From contig JANFAH010000011.1 in NCBI GenBank assembly GCA_024663395.1, positions 558,001 to 622,000 on the forward strand: 64,000 nucleotides of DNA, read 5' to 3'. Below the pieces are notes generated by a model that saw only the letters and a list, made by a program, of their open reading frames with translations, was not told the DNA's origin and made no database searches. Positions 23,889 through 34,791 of this stretch are shown here, one piece after another. The stretch is from Pisolithus tinctorius (Eukaryota; Basidiomycota; Agaricomycetes; Boletales; Pisolithaceae). Each line of letters begins with the position of its first letter. Within the stretch, counting starts at the first letter, position 1. The position numbers and the translations under genes were made by a program.

Positions 23889-25352
23889 GGTACCAGAGGG
23901 GGAGGGGACCTGTGGTCGATGCGTAGCAATGAAATTTATTTGAAGGTCTGTTGGGCGTCCAAGCATGGTTTACCGTACATGTTGAATCATCAGGGCAGCC
24001 CACAGGGGCGAAGATTTTCGACTGTGGACTGATTGATCCAGCCGCAATCATGACAGTCGACAGATTACATGATACACAGGGTAAGTTGCTGCTGATACAT
24101 TCTTGCATTCGACATGAAGGTAAAAGTGAGTAGTGCAACTCAACTGAGCTTTCAAGCAACCAAGCCCATCTGAAAACTCGACAGTATGTGCGTGCTCAAA
24201 ACCAACTGCTGAGCAAATTTCCCTCCCGACGGCAGCGCATTCCCCGTGCCCCGTGCTACCCGGCAGAATCATTCAACCGTAATTGCGTCCGTCAATGGAG
24301 ATTCAGGGAAATATAACCTATTCTATCTGAATCAGTGATGCCGCAGGGAAGCCTCAGGTCTGGCGGGTGCAGCCGGTTTACATACAATGAACTCAAACTC
24401 AAAGTCCCCAAGAACCCCCTATTCCTTTCGGAGAAGGTGGCCACAGGTGCGAGAGAAATACGTGATACGATAGGCGAGGTGGTCTATGTGATTGATACGT
24501 GCATAGATATCGTGACGATTCTGACTCCAAGCTCGCAGGTATTCTCGTTCAGCTTGCCCTCTTAAGGGCTAAGGCGCGAAGGGTAAATTTCAGTGCTAAA
24601 ATACAGTTTGTGTTCGGAGTGGACACTTGGCGGACACTACATTTTCTCTATACGACTCATCTGTGATCACTCTGGATAGCTTTGACATCAACGTCCAACC
24701 CTGGTATGGATGCACACCAGATACCCCGCGGAAAGGTCCGCAAGGGTGGAGCGAAAGTTAGCGTTTGAACAACAGGGTCGTATGGTAGGCAGGGTTTCAG
24801 TGACACAGCTAACGCTTGGATAGGGAACATGACAGTTCATGCGGCCACGCTTCTCTGTATTCAACTGACTTCCTACGGGGAGGACAAAGTATATCTCAGA
24901 TGACGCGGAACACGGCACGCGCGAGATCCGCCAACAGAAAGATTGTGACCTCGATGGAGAGAGACCGGCGGGGTGCATCCGCTGCTGGCCGCGCCACGCG
25001 ACTAATACAATTGTCACTTGAGCGATCCTTCTGCGTTTTCAATCAGTCGCACGTTTGACAGAATATGCTGTGTTGACAAGCGGATACAGTGGGGGTTGAC
25101 ATGTCACGTCGACCAGCCGCAGGCTTGAACTTGAACGTGCTCCACCATTTGGTTTGACAAAGTTCTATGCCTGGGACGACCACACTGAGTATGGTTCATT
25201 GACTGTTGTACGTGTCATTTTCAAAATCTCTGACATCGGAACCCAGCCCTCCGAAGGACGTGTAGTCACGCAGCTTGGGGAAAGTTAGAGCTTTCGGGAA
25301 GTGAGACGGCAGTTCATGTCCGACGGCGACCGCAGACCGCTTCGCTATAAGC

Positions 25353-26186
25353 CCGTCGAAAGAGCGCCATGTGCAGCACGAGTCCCGAACAACGCGATTT
25401 GAATGCAGCCGACCTCGCGGACTCACTCCGTACAGCCATGCTATGATGATCGTTACGGGAACGAGGGCGAAGAAAAGGATATGTAGTAACCTGAAGAATT
25501 GTCCAGTCGAGTCCAGTAACTAACACTTCGCCTCTTCTCAAGCTGCATACCCCAGGTATCCCTTCAATACAAATAAGTTTATATAATCGGATGCTCGAAG
25601 ACCTTGAAGTACGAGAGTAATACCGTAAAAATCTGCCCGAGAAGTCTTTGGAAATGTAGCGTGACCACGGTGGTTTCAAGAAGCCGTACAAGAAGCACTC
25701 GGCGGGTGATGCAAGTGCTTGGCTGTGCATTCCATTTATACCGAAAAAAAAAACCATTCCTCGCCGCGCTTCGGTGAGTTCAGCATTAACATTTCCTGTT
25801 TAGTGTCATACTGCGCTGCGCACATACTGGTTCCTTGATTATATATAATAGGACGTTTCGATCTCGTGAATAAGTGAGTGATAAAAGGTACGTCTTGCAG
25901 TTACCAGGGTGACATGTCGTCAGGCAATGAACAGTTGGGAGCACACCAAGTACACACAAATACGGTGTCGTGGGTTGATCGGAGTACAATGACATATCAT
26001 ATTACAGCGTTCTATTCAAGGATCTGAGCAGAGGCGGGGTCAGTAAGGGAGTGCTCAATTCAAGAATCAAAGGTATCAGACAAAAATAAAAATGATTCCG
26101 GATAGACAGTTATCCTCATCGACAAAGTCTCCGTCGAGGGAGTCTGTATTGTCATCGTCTTCGCCAAAAGCCGAGCGACACTCACC
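25353..26186. other. Intergenic between duplication copy B and RPS12
   Basis: The left part (25353-25500, minus strand) can extend the shared tail frame into a hydrophobic segment, as noted for copy A. Other minus-strand frames up to 25757 lack family features. A run of nine A residues lies at 25745-25753. The last 300 bp would include the 3' UTR of the eS12 gene. Confidence 0.3.
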
Positions 26187-26682
26187 CTAACGATTCTTGA
26201 AGTAGTCCAAAAGAACGTGTAAACCCTCACTCTCAACGCCATAGTCCTTAACGACAACACAAGTGCACCCAACGATCTTGCGCGGGTTTCCCTCCTTGTC
26301 GATCTTGCACAGACCGGCCCAGGTACCAAGCACCTTCGCGTCACCGACTTTGATCAAGTTGATCTTGTGTTCTGCGCAGAGAGCTTCAATGAGCTTGATG
26401 TATTCGGCTTCCGTGCAAGTTTCAACGAGGACGCAAAGGTGAGCTTGACGTTTGTCCAGTGCCTTGGCACATTCGCGAAGACCACGGGCGAGGCCATCGT
26501 GTACGAGAGCGTTCTTCAGAACTTGCTGGAGGACCGTTAGTAAGGGGACGTCGTTACCCGTTGGTTTATGGAGTTACCTGAAGTGCTTCCTCGACGGACA
26601 TTTTGCCGCCCCTTGGGGCGTCGGTAGTGATCTCGACGGCGGCCTCCTCTTCGACTTTGATTTCCTCTCCGGCGTCAGACAT
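26187..26682 (-). CDS. RPS12: 40S ribosomal protein eS12 (RPS12)
   Basis: Two exons, 26682-26578 and 26525-26187, are joined across a 52-nt intron (GTAACT...CCAG, with a consensus TTACTAACG branch site) and give 147 aa. The acidic N-terminus ([20 protein letters not shown]) precedes the conserved body: [58 protein letters not shown] and [20 protein letters not shown]. The length matches yeast Rps12 (143 aa). It is a component of the small-subunit beak. It is divergently transcribed from the SKI8-like gene, whose ATG is 246 bp away, so the two probably share a promoter region. Confidence 0.95.
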
Positions 26683-26927
26683 CCTTTTGCCAATCAGTGT
26701 CGGTCAGCCCCAGTACCCGATGAACGTACTTTTTGTTATTTTAGTGTAAGGCGATGTCGTCGTCCGCTGGTTGATCTGAGGAAAATTAGAGTTCAGCCAT
26801 TCGCAAAGTTTGACGGAGCTTTCAATCTCCGACTCGGGATTCTCCGGGGCACGCCTCGCCCTGTCCCCTGTCCGAAGGCCTGTTTCTCTGATTGTCCAAC
26901 TCTTCCGCTAATACAAGACAAGAAAAC
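26683..26927. promoter_or_regulatory. Divergent promoter region shared by RPS12 and the SKI8-like gene
   Basis: A 245-bp head-to-head gap between the two start codons, with no open frame of note. By position it must contain both core promoters. No TATA box was recognised, as is common for fungal housekeeping promoters. Confidence 0.5.
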
Positions 26928-28393
26928 ATGGTTTGTATGTTCACTTGCAAACGAGATAACACCGTCGACTTGTTATTCTTAGAGTCTCGCATTCGTCAAC
27001 GCGCTAGAGTGTAAAGAACGTACGCGTCGTCCGATCCGTCACTGTACGCCCCAACGGTAAATCGAACTTCTTTCCAGCCCACGCCGACGAAATATGGAGC
27101 ATTGCATGGACGTCCAACGATACCATAGTGTCTGGATCCGCAGATGGAACTGTCAAGCAGTGGGACTCTACGTCAGGTCAAGTATCACTATCTCGTCCAC
27201 CGCATAACCTCGCAATCGTGTCGCTGTCGGTTTCCCCGGACGCGCGGTTCGTCCTGTATAACAGTCTCGAAGGGACGACGTGTCTGTGGGATATTCAGGC
27301 AGATAAAATCGTGGGGAAACACGAGAGTTATGACCGCTCGGTGGTCGATGGTGCGGAGCCGTGTAAGTCCCGTTCGCTCTTTGGACATGGAGACCAGCAA
27401 GTACTTTCGGGGTAACGAGTTTCTCTCCCTCTGCTGTGCGTGCACATGCATCAGCATGGTCGGTATCCCTCAACCCGAAGGGTGGCACATACGCTGCTAG
27501 TAGCGGATCAGGAAACGTGACTGTCTTCTCTGCGAACCCCGATTCATTTGGCGTCAAACAAGGCACCCTAATCAGTGGTAAATCCAAGTACGGTATGGTA
27601 TGCAAATACGTACGTGCCTTTCCATTGATATCCTCTTCGCCTTTCTACGTAGATAGCATACACACGCCTTATATGCATGTGTTGTACCGGCTGATCTTTT
27701 GATTTACCCCGCATATAGAGCCCGGACGGTCGCCGAATAGGACTCTCGCTCGAAAATGGCCAGCTCTTCATATTTGATGTCGACTCTCAATCACTTACAG
27801 CTACGTATTCCTCGCACGCGATGACAGTACGCGATTTCGCATGGTCATACGATAGCAGTGTCCGTATTGTGTTTATTCATCTTGTTACCGTTCTTCCCTT
27901 GACATTTGCGACCCGCAATCGCTTTATCCAGTTGCTTCTCACTGCGTCTGACGATAAGCGCCTCACGCTGCATGACGTCCGATTGACGCCATCTGGAAAA
28001 CCAGGATCTGGGGCTGTAGCTACGCTGGTCGGGCATTCATCGTGGGTACTCAGTGCGGATATATCGCCAGATAGTCGCCTTGCTGTATCTGGGTAAGTAT
28101 TGTCCTCTTTCCTTCCTATCCATTTCCCCTCACAGCCTCTCACTTCATTCGTTCGTCTCGCATCGCTTACATCTCACATCTAATGGTATGCACACAGTTC
28201 TGCGGATAAGTCTATCAAAGTATGGGATCTCTCTGCCCGGTGCGCAGTGTCGACCACCCACGAGTCCGGTGAGATTTGGAGCGTGTCATGGCGCCCGAAA
28301 CCAGCTGCGCCGGGGTCAGCAGGCGCGTTCGTGAGTGGTGGGCAGGACGGGTGTGTGAGGTGGTGGAGGAGCGCTGGGGTTTCGGGGCCGTGA
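26928..28393 (+). CDS. SKI8: SKI8/WDR61-like WD40 repeat protein
   Basis: The proposed exons are 26928-26930 (ATG alone), 27008-27362, 27455-27597, 27719-27859, 27932-28092 and 28198-28393, totalling 332 aa. WD-type repeats are evident: HADEIWSIAWTSNDTIVSGS...VKQWD, TTCLWDI, WSVSLNPKGGTYAASSGSG, LLLTASDDKRLTLHDVRL, GHSSWVLSADISPDSRLAVSGSADKSIKVWD, and GGQDGCVRWWRSAG at the C-terminus. The order and sequence fit Ski8/WDR61, which scaffolds Ski2-Ski3 in cytoplasmic 3'-5' mRNA decay and, in fungi, can act in meiotic recombination. An intron directly after the start codon is inferred because the frame upstream of SVKNVRVV has a stop and no ATG. Confidence 0.85.
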
Positions 28394-30218
28394 GGCACTT
28401 TTTCTTGTAGAGGTGTTGGCCAGTCAGTTTTCCGTTAGCTGTTGTTTGTTCATATGTCCCTCCTAGTGTTTAGCATCACTGGCTGATCATGCCCACATTA
28501 CATGGACATAGGCAACCTGCTGGGTGATTGATGTGAATTAAGGGGTGCCTTCGAACAAGATTCACTGCAGAAACAAGATTTTGTCTGGTACTGGGTGTTG
28601 TATGGGCAGATGACAAGACTGTATATTGAGTGTATACTTTGACAACTGATCTGTTCTCATTATGGCAGGTTATGTAAAGCTTGTCATGACCATGACATCA
28701 GTATAGCCCCTAACACCTACTCTGCCCTCTTCTGCACCCTGGGAACCTTCCTCTGCCCTCTTCCAATGCATTCCCATGCTCTTTTGACCCTTCTGACTGA
28801 GCTCCACTCTGGTCTGACCCCCCTGACACATCTCCACACCTCTCCAAGGTCACATGGAGGCCAGGTCTTTGCCTGTGCCTCCTCTGAGACCTTTGTCAGC
28901 ATGGCAGGATGTTGGACTTGCCACCCTGCATGCCAGTTAGGGGTTCTATTTACCCTTTCCCCCCTTATTGTAGTAGTTCCTTTGTCTCTGATAAGATCCC
29001 TGTCATACCAACCCTTCATCCCTTGTTTTGGAGATACTTTTAACCTGTTATACACTTATGGGTTTGCATTCTACACTGCCCTTTCCTTGAGTTGCATTGT
29101 ATATAAGGCTGCATAGTACTCTGATGTAATCAGTACAAATATTGACAATAAAGTCCCCACTTCCAATTCCCTCTGAGTCCCCTCCTCTGGAGTTTCATCT
29201 CCACCTCTCTAAGTTCAGTCCACCTCTGAAATATGAGGGCTGAGCTTGTGCAAGGGGGCAGTGCACTAGCTGATGTTATGCCCACATTGCACCCCCTGCT
29301 GCTTTTGCCATCACCTCCAACCATTCAACTGACAGGTCCTCAGTCTCCTCAGCATTTCCACCATTGCCTTCATGGCCATTGTGGTCTGGGCTGTCATCTG
29401 GGACATATGTCATTTTGCAGCCTAAAGGGGCTGTGCACCATTTCCAATTTGCTTGTGTGTTTTTCTGCTTCTCCCTTTATGCTATTTGTTCACATTTCCC
29501 TTGACTCATACTTACTGTGTGTTTCTGTTCCTATACTTTCTGTTCTGTTTCCACCTGCTCCTGGTTCTCCTGAACCAGTAGCCTTTATCACACAATGACT
29601 AGCCCTGAACACTTTAGAGTTCATACTCTGCTACCTTAGAGGTATGTATATAGACCATACAATACTCTCCTGTGTTCTCTAGTTTTTTTACCTTGCAACA
29701 TGCCTATAAAACCTATCTCCTCCTGTCTGAGTGCCAGCCTTAGGGCAGCCAGGGACATCAAGAGCTACTAGTCAGGCATGCCATAGAGGTTACAACATGT
29801 TCAGTCTGTAGTGACATCTTCATGCCATTGTGCCTAGCCCATTTGACAAAATCACTTGTGCATTGCATAACAAAAATGAAAAACTCCAGTGGTCTTCAAG
29901 ATTCATTGTCCCTCTATCTGTAAGGACAACTTCTCTTGACCTTCCATCATGAACCAAATATGGAAAGGTCACCAGCCAGTAGAGCTCATCTACCTCTTCA
30001 CAAAAGTTGACTTCCTCTCTGTGCCATCCTCTAACTTCTCTCTCTCCTTGTGGACTTCAAGACTTGTGTGCTCCCTACATGTAAAGCCACTCATCTTCAG
30101 TTCACCACCATCAAAAACAGAACCACACCCTTCTACCCTTAACCAAATCCACTGGTCTACAGGAAGCCACTAGGCTTGAAAAACCTACCTAGACCAGCCC
30201 CAGGTTGACAGGTGCTAT
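28394..30218. other. CpG-poor repeat relic, no intact gene
   Basis: After the SKI8 3' UTR (to about 28500) the base composition changes: TG/CA-rich, with almost no CG dinucleotides. Around 29,080-29,165 a TATATAAGG and a CAATAAAGT lie about 60 bp apart, as expected of an LTR promoter and polyadenylation region. I could not delimit an LTR. No frame shows a recognisable domain. It is probably the decayed 5' part of the retroelement whose gag lies at 30.2-31.3 kb. Confidence 0.4.
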
Positions 30219-31345
30219 TTGCAGTGTAAATCCTCTTTCAGCCTTTCATTGTCACTTTTCATCAAAGTGTCATCCTCTAGTAAACCCCCTGTACCCCCAC
30301 ATTGTAGTGGATTGTTTGGAAGAGGTCTTGGAGTAAGGCCACCTCTACTGCCACATCCAACCACAGTTTTTCTGTCTTGTCATCATGAGACAGAGGTTGT
30401 CACAGAATCCACAGAAAGAGACAACACTAGCATGTTGATGGATCTTGGATTGGTCTTAGGCAAAGAAAACAACAAACCAAATGAACCAGAAATGTCTGGA
30501 ATGGAGTTAGGTCATGTGGAATCTGTTCTTGAGATGCCACAGGAAAGGACCTTCTTGGAGGCACAAGTACCCTCACTCATCAATGCTGCTCAGGAAGATG
30601 CTGTCTGTCAAACTGCAGCTAGGGATCCCTTTGCAGGCACTACTCCTAGTGTGGAAATGCTTGCCTGATGGTACAAAAGGGAGTTTGGCAAAGCCCTGAG
30701 ATCCCCACTGGTGGGAACAGTAAGGCCCCAGATGTCAGTGGTACCAAGGACAGTATGCATGCACCTCCTGTCCTGAATGGAGGTCATGAGTTCAACATCA
30801 ATCATCCTCAAGAGTACAATGAAAGCCACAAAGGACTTCAGAATTGGGTTTTGCAAGTCTTGCCATGAATGCCCCATGTTTATTTGATGAATCACCAAAA
30901 GATCACTTTCACCCTGACATTTATGACCAAAAGAGCAGCTTCTTCCTTTGCCAAAAACTATCAGAACAAACATGATCTAGATGGTGATATTACCTTCTAT
31001 GAAAGTTTTCACTGCTTTGTTGAATGGTTAAAAGCAACCTTCAAATCAGGAGACCAAACTACTCTTGCTATCCTCCAGTTGTCCTCAGTAACCCAAGGCA
31101 AATGCAAACTTGAAGCTTACATCATGGAGTTTATGGGACTGGTAAACAAGGCCAGTCTTTGTGAAGACTCCAGGGAAGGTGGGATTTTCTTTGGAAAAGG
31201 CCTTGCCTTCAAATATTGCAATTGGATCCTCAACACTGGGAGGACTCCATCTACCATCAAGGATTGGATTGTTGCAGCAGGAGAAGCCTGTACTGCTGTA
31301 GGGAGCCATATACTCCCTGAGGCTGAAACAGGAAACTGTCAGTAA
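30219..31345 (+). pseudogene. Decayed Ty3/gypsy gag relic
   Basis: Three frame segments follow each other (30219-30668, 30668-30868, 30869-31345), separated by stops. The last, about 158 codons, has the retrotransposon capsid pattern: FMTKRAASSFAKNYQNK, then ITFYESFHCFVEWLKATFKS, then LEAYIMEFMGLVNKAS. The region is CpG-depleted. The element's integrase relic may be the one at 42.7-44.1 kb, displaced by later insertions, but this link is an inference. Confidence 0.6.
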
Positions 31346-33030
31346 ATCCTGCTGCCTCTGTAGGCCCCTGTCATTCTATGCCTTTGGAATTCTTCCTGCT
31401 TGCTGCTTCATGTTTCATCCTACCCCCTTTCAGCTTCAGAGTTTCTCCTGGCCTTCAATGTGCCACCCAGTTGTCAATAAGCTGATCCAAAAATTCCATG
31501 TTTGTCCAGAGTCATCAATAAGCAGATCTGAAATTCTGCAACCTAGCCACCACCCAGCCACATCACCAGTCATCCATGCCAATCATCTCTAAAAACTCTG
31601 GCTGCCCCTGTTGCTCCAAATTCCACAGATCATCCTGCATACCTGTAGGCTCTTCCCTTCTGCACTTCTGCTTTCCCACCAGCTCCACTTCTCACCTGTA
31701 CACATACCCTCATTCTGTTGGAAGATACCCCCTTGCCTTTGTTCCATTTACTCTCATTTACCACTTGCTGGACTATTTCACATGCATCTTGTCAAGTCTG
31801 GGCCTACTCTGACCAACTCCAATGCTATATAAGGTCTAGAGAAGGGTTCGGAAGCAAGTCTGACACAAGAAAGCAGAACTCTGACTAGCAGAGTGTTGGC
31901 AGGAACAAAGTCTGCCAAGACAAAGGCAGAGCGGAGTGAGGGCATTGGGTTTAGCTTGTGCGCTACCCCCTTGCATGGTCTCAGCCCTTGTATTTCAGAG
32001 GGAGAGTACAGACAGAGAGTCAGAGATAACTCTGACAGGCAGAAGTTGAAGACAGAAGGAGTAGGAACTAAGTCAATATTTGTACTGAGGAATGGTGGAG
32101 TATGATACATGCTTTTATACTACTATGGAGGTACAGTAACTGGAACTGGAATTGACATATGGAGACCCAGAAATTTTCAAGTAAAAACTTCCTAGACAAC
32201 AAATGAAGGGTAGATGGAGGACATATGAACAGGTAACATAGAACATCCAGAAAAGGAAACAGTCCAGGTGCTGGACCATGCAGTGTGTGTGCTGTGGAGT
32301 ACCTGGCTGTGTGCTGTCAGGGAGAAGTCCAAAGGTAGTCACATGACCCCTCAGAGAATGGTCTGCCTGGTCTGGTAGGAGAGCAACACAAGTCTGACAG
32401 CAGTCAGAGTGGAGATGGTTTGCAACTGACAGAAGTTGGGCAGAGTTGGTGTGGAGTGAGTGAATGACTGGCAGAACAGGGTGCAGAGTGAGTAAGGACT
32501 TAGAGTGAATGCATGGTTATGACACATCTGTACTTAGCTGATGTCTGACATCCTTTCCTTTATTTTCTGGCCTTTTAGCTTTTCTGCCCCACTTTACTCT
32601 GACTTGTACCTATGTCCCATGTACTATATAATTCTGCTGTAGTGTTGAAAAAAATACCACCCACTTTTGGAGTCACTATCTGTGTGTGTTTCACAAGTTC
32701 AAGAGTCCCCAGAGTTTAAAAGCATCTATTGAGTCTACAGCATCTACAGCATCTTCAGTGTTCTCCATGCCTCCTGCATCTGCTAGTCCATTGCACCTTA
32801 TCTTGTGTCTCCCTTGTCTCATATACACTCTTCTCATTGCATAACTGCCTCTCAGAACTCTGTATACCAAACCTGCTGTCCCTTGCATGTCCACAACCCT
32901 CCAGAATTAAATTCCACATTCTTTGCATGTATACCCTATCCCTTCTAGTGTTATCCTTGACTCCTCCTTCCACTCAGCACCCCTTGGGATGATCCTAGGG
33001 AATTCTCCATTCCATGTACTATGATGCTTC
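31346..33030. other. CpG-poor repeat relic, unclassified
   Basis: No domain was recognised in any frame. Around 31,828-31,900 a TATATAAGG followed by purine-rich CTGACA motifs again looks like a promoter, and another TATATAA lies near 32,625. There may be one or two decayed LTRs. The right edge (33,000-33,030) is the target site of the LTR element that follows. Confidence 0.35.
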
Positions 33031-33425
33031 TGTTATGATACATACTCTTTTCCTTTCTTTCCTTTTCTTTTCATCTTATCTAATCTTCTGATCTTATCTT
33101 ATCTCTTGGACTCGGTCCAGGCTCCGGCCTAGACCTCTCCTCACCTCCGCCATGCCTTCCCCTTCTGGTACGTTCCACTCCACTATGATATCATTATGAC
33201 ATCACTATGATGTCACAGACCTCATGTATACCTCACTGTTACCACATGTACTTTGGTATAAGTATTCTTGCTCAATCACCCAACTAGCTCTAAGCTAGTT
33301 CATTTGGGTCTATGAGTCCTAAAGCCACCTGCTTCTAAAACCGCTTCCTCTTCTTTCTTCTTACTCTTCTCTGTTGGTTCTTGGTGCGAGCCTACAACAA
33401 ACCCTGTTGTTTAGGTCTCATCACA
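33031..33425 (+). repeat. 5' LTR of the Tf1-like element
   Basis: 395 bp. It differs from the 3' LTR at about ten positions by eye. Eight are transitions at CpG sites and two are T/A transversions. The palindromic AACTAGCTCTAAGCTAGTT lies at 33281-33300. Confidence 0.95.
33257..33262 (+). promoter_or_regulatory. Predicted TATA box of the 5' LTR
   Basis: TATAAG lies 35 bp upstream of AAGCTAGTTCA (33292-33302), a sensible distance to a transcript start. The spacing supports the self-priming model for this element. Confidence 0.5.
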
Positions 33426-33427
33426 CT

Positions 33428-33438
33428 TGAACTAGCTT
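33428..33438 (+). other. Putative self-primer binding site
   Basis: TGAACTAGCTT begins two bases after the LTR and is the exact complement of AAGCTAGTTCA at 33292-33302, the predicted 5' end of the transcript. No TGG-starting tRNA primer site is present here. Tf1/sushi elements prime reverse transcription by folding the mRNA 5' end onto such a site. The LTR palindrome makes a chance match somewhat more likely. Confidence 0.5.
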
Positions 33439-33486
33439 CTACTCATTGTACCCTCGCACCATTCTTCACCATTCCTCATTTCCTCC

Positions 33487-34791
33487 ATGAAGGCTCGTGG
33501 GTGTACTCGCCAAGTCCCCCAGCCTCAGAACCCGACCCCAATCTCTTCGTCCCATACATCCCTGAGCATCGCTCACTCACTCCACTCTTCGACCACAACC
33601 TCTACTCCCTTCCGCCACCCCCCTCTTACCCCTTTTCCGTTGAGTCTGTCTTCCCCTGTTCGCTCCCCACTGAACCACAGCAACCCCATTACAACCTCCG
33701 CCCCCGACAAACTTTAAGGTGTCCCAGCCGCTATGGATGGAATCCAGGACCAGATAACCGAGCTCCGTGACACTCTTGATGCTCTTCGAGATGAAAACTA
33801 CAGACTAAACAACGAGCTAAGAAACACTCAAGGAACGATCGCAACCATTGAGGAACAGTGAAACCAATGGAATGCCCTCCCTGCAGATGTGATTCAGAGG
33901 AGGATAGAAGTGATGGCCGATCCAGGACAGTACGCTAGTGATCGTGCCAAGTTCTCAGAATGGTGGGTCAAGATGAAGGTATGGGTCACGCAGAATAGGA
34001 CTGCCCTACCGACCGCCCAAGACAAATGTACCACAGTGTGGTCCCGCATGACAGGACCTGTGGCTGGAAGGTTTGCTCAGGCCAAATTCTCACTTGCTAT
34101 TGTCACCGGAGTATGGCTTGACACGGCCGAGATGATAGAAGATATTGATAGGTTCTTTGCTCCTCAAACAGATGTTGAGTGGGCAAAAGCACAGATGCAC
34201 ACGATGCACCAAGGGAACTCTCGCTACGAAGAGTTCTATGCAAAGTTCGAGTCCTTGAAGGTACAGGGACGTGTCACTGACGAAACTGCTGGCTTCTTAC
34301 TGGAAAACGCTGTCCATCCTGCCATCGTAAAAGAGGCCCTAAGGAGGGGATACACCCAGGGCAACTATCTTCAGATGACAGTCACATTCCGGGAGGCCGC
34401 CCTTGCTAGGGATCGTTTTAAACTCTTATATAATCACTACCCTGACGAGCCCACTCCCCATTCCTCATACAACCGTCCCTCATACTCTCCCCATTTCACC
34501 CCTACTGGAACTCAACCTGGTCATGGCGCCCCTATGGAGATAGGCACTGCTCGTTTCCCTCCTTGCCCTGTCCCCTCTCACATCAAGTGCTTCGACTGCC
34601 AGGGAAATCACTACAAGCGTGATTGCCCCCATGCCAAGGGAAAGGGCCCCGCTAGACCCAACATACGGGAGGTAACACAAGAAGCACAAGAGACTGCCCT
34701 CTGCCAAATGTCGTTTGAGGAAATGCAGGCCTTCTTCTACAATAAACAGATCAATGAGATGAAGAGTCAAGGAAAAGAGTTTGGCCAGTAG
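33487..34791 (+). pseudogene. gag of the Tf1-like element (two nonsense codons)
   Basis: One frame of 434 codons from an ATG at 33487, interrupted by TAA at 33715-33717 and TGA at 33859-33861. Downstream of the second stop, 300 codons are open. Capsid-like sequence (FSEWWVKMKVWVTQNR, EDIDRFFAPQTDVEWAKAQM) is followed by a zinc knuckle CFDCQGNHYKRDC. A coiled-coil-like stretch (DQITELRDTLDALRDENYRL) lies between the stops. TGA could be a mutated CGA and TAA a mutated CAA. It is also possible that gag begins at the ATG at 33733. Confidence 0.85.

Larger units (their letters stand above)
21346..25352. repeat. Segmental duplication, copy B (direct orientation)
   Basis: Colinear with 9622-14375 in the same orientation. 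It starts at GTCAAAATGGGCCG and ends at CGCTATAA. Relative to copy A it has a 177-bp element insertion at 21606-21782 and lacks several hundred bp around 24.1-24.6 kb. Substitutions are spread throughout, so the duplication is not very recent. Confidence 0.85.

Noticed and set aside
25314..25757. 147-codon minus-strand frame
   Set aside because: Its frame conflicts with the hydrophobic extension of the tail shared by both duplication copies; no domain, so it was not listed as a gene.
34759..34791. A canonical -1 slippery site at the gag/pol overlap of the older element
   Set aside because: The only A-run (GGA AAA GAG) is not in the X-XXY-YYZ register; no heptamer fits, so none was annotated.
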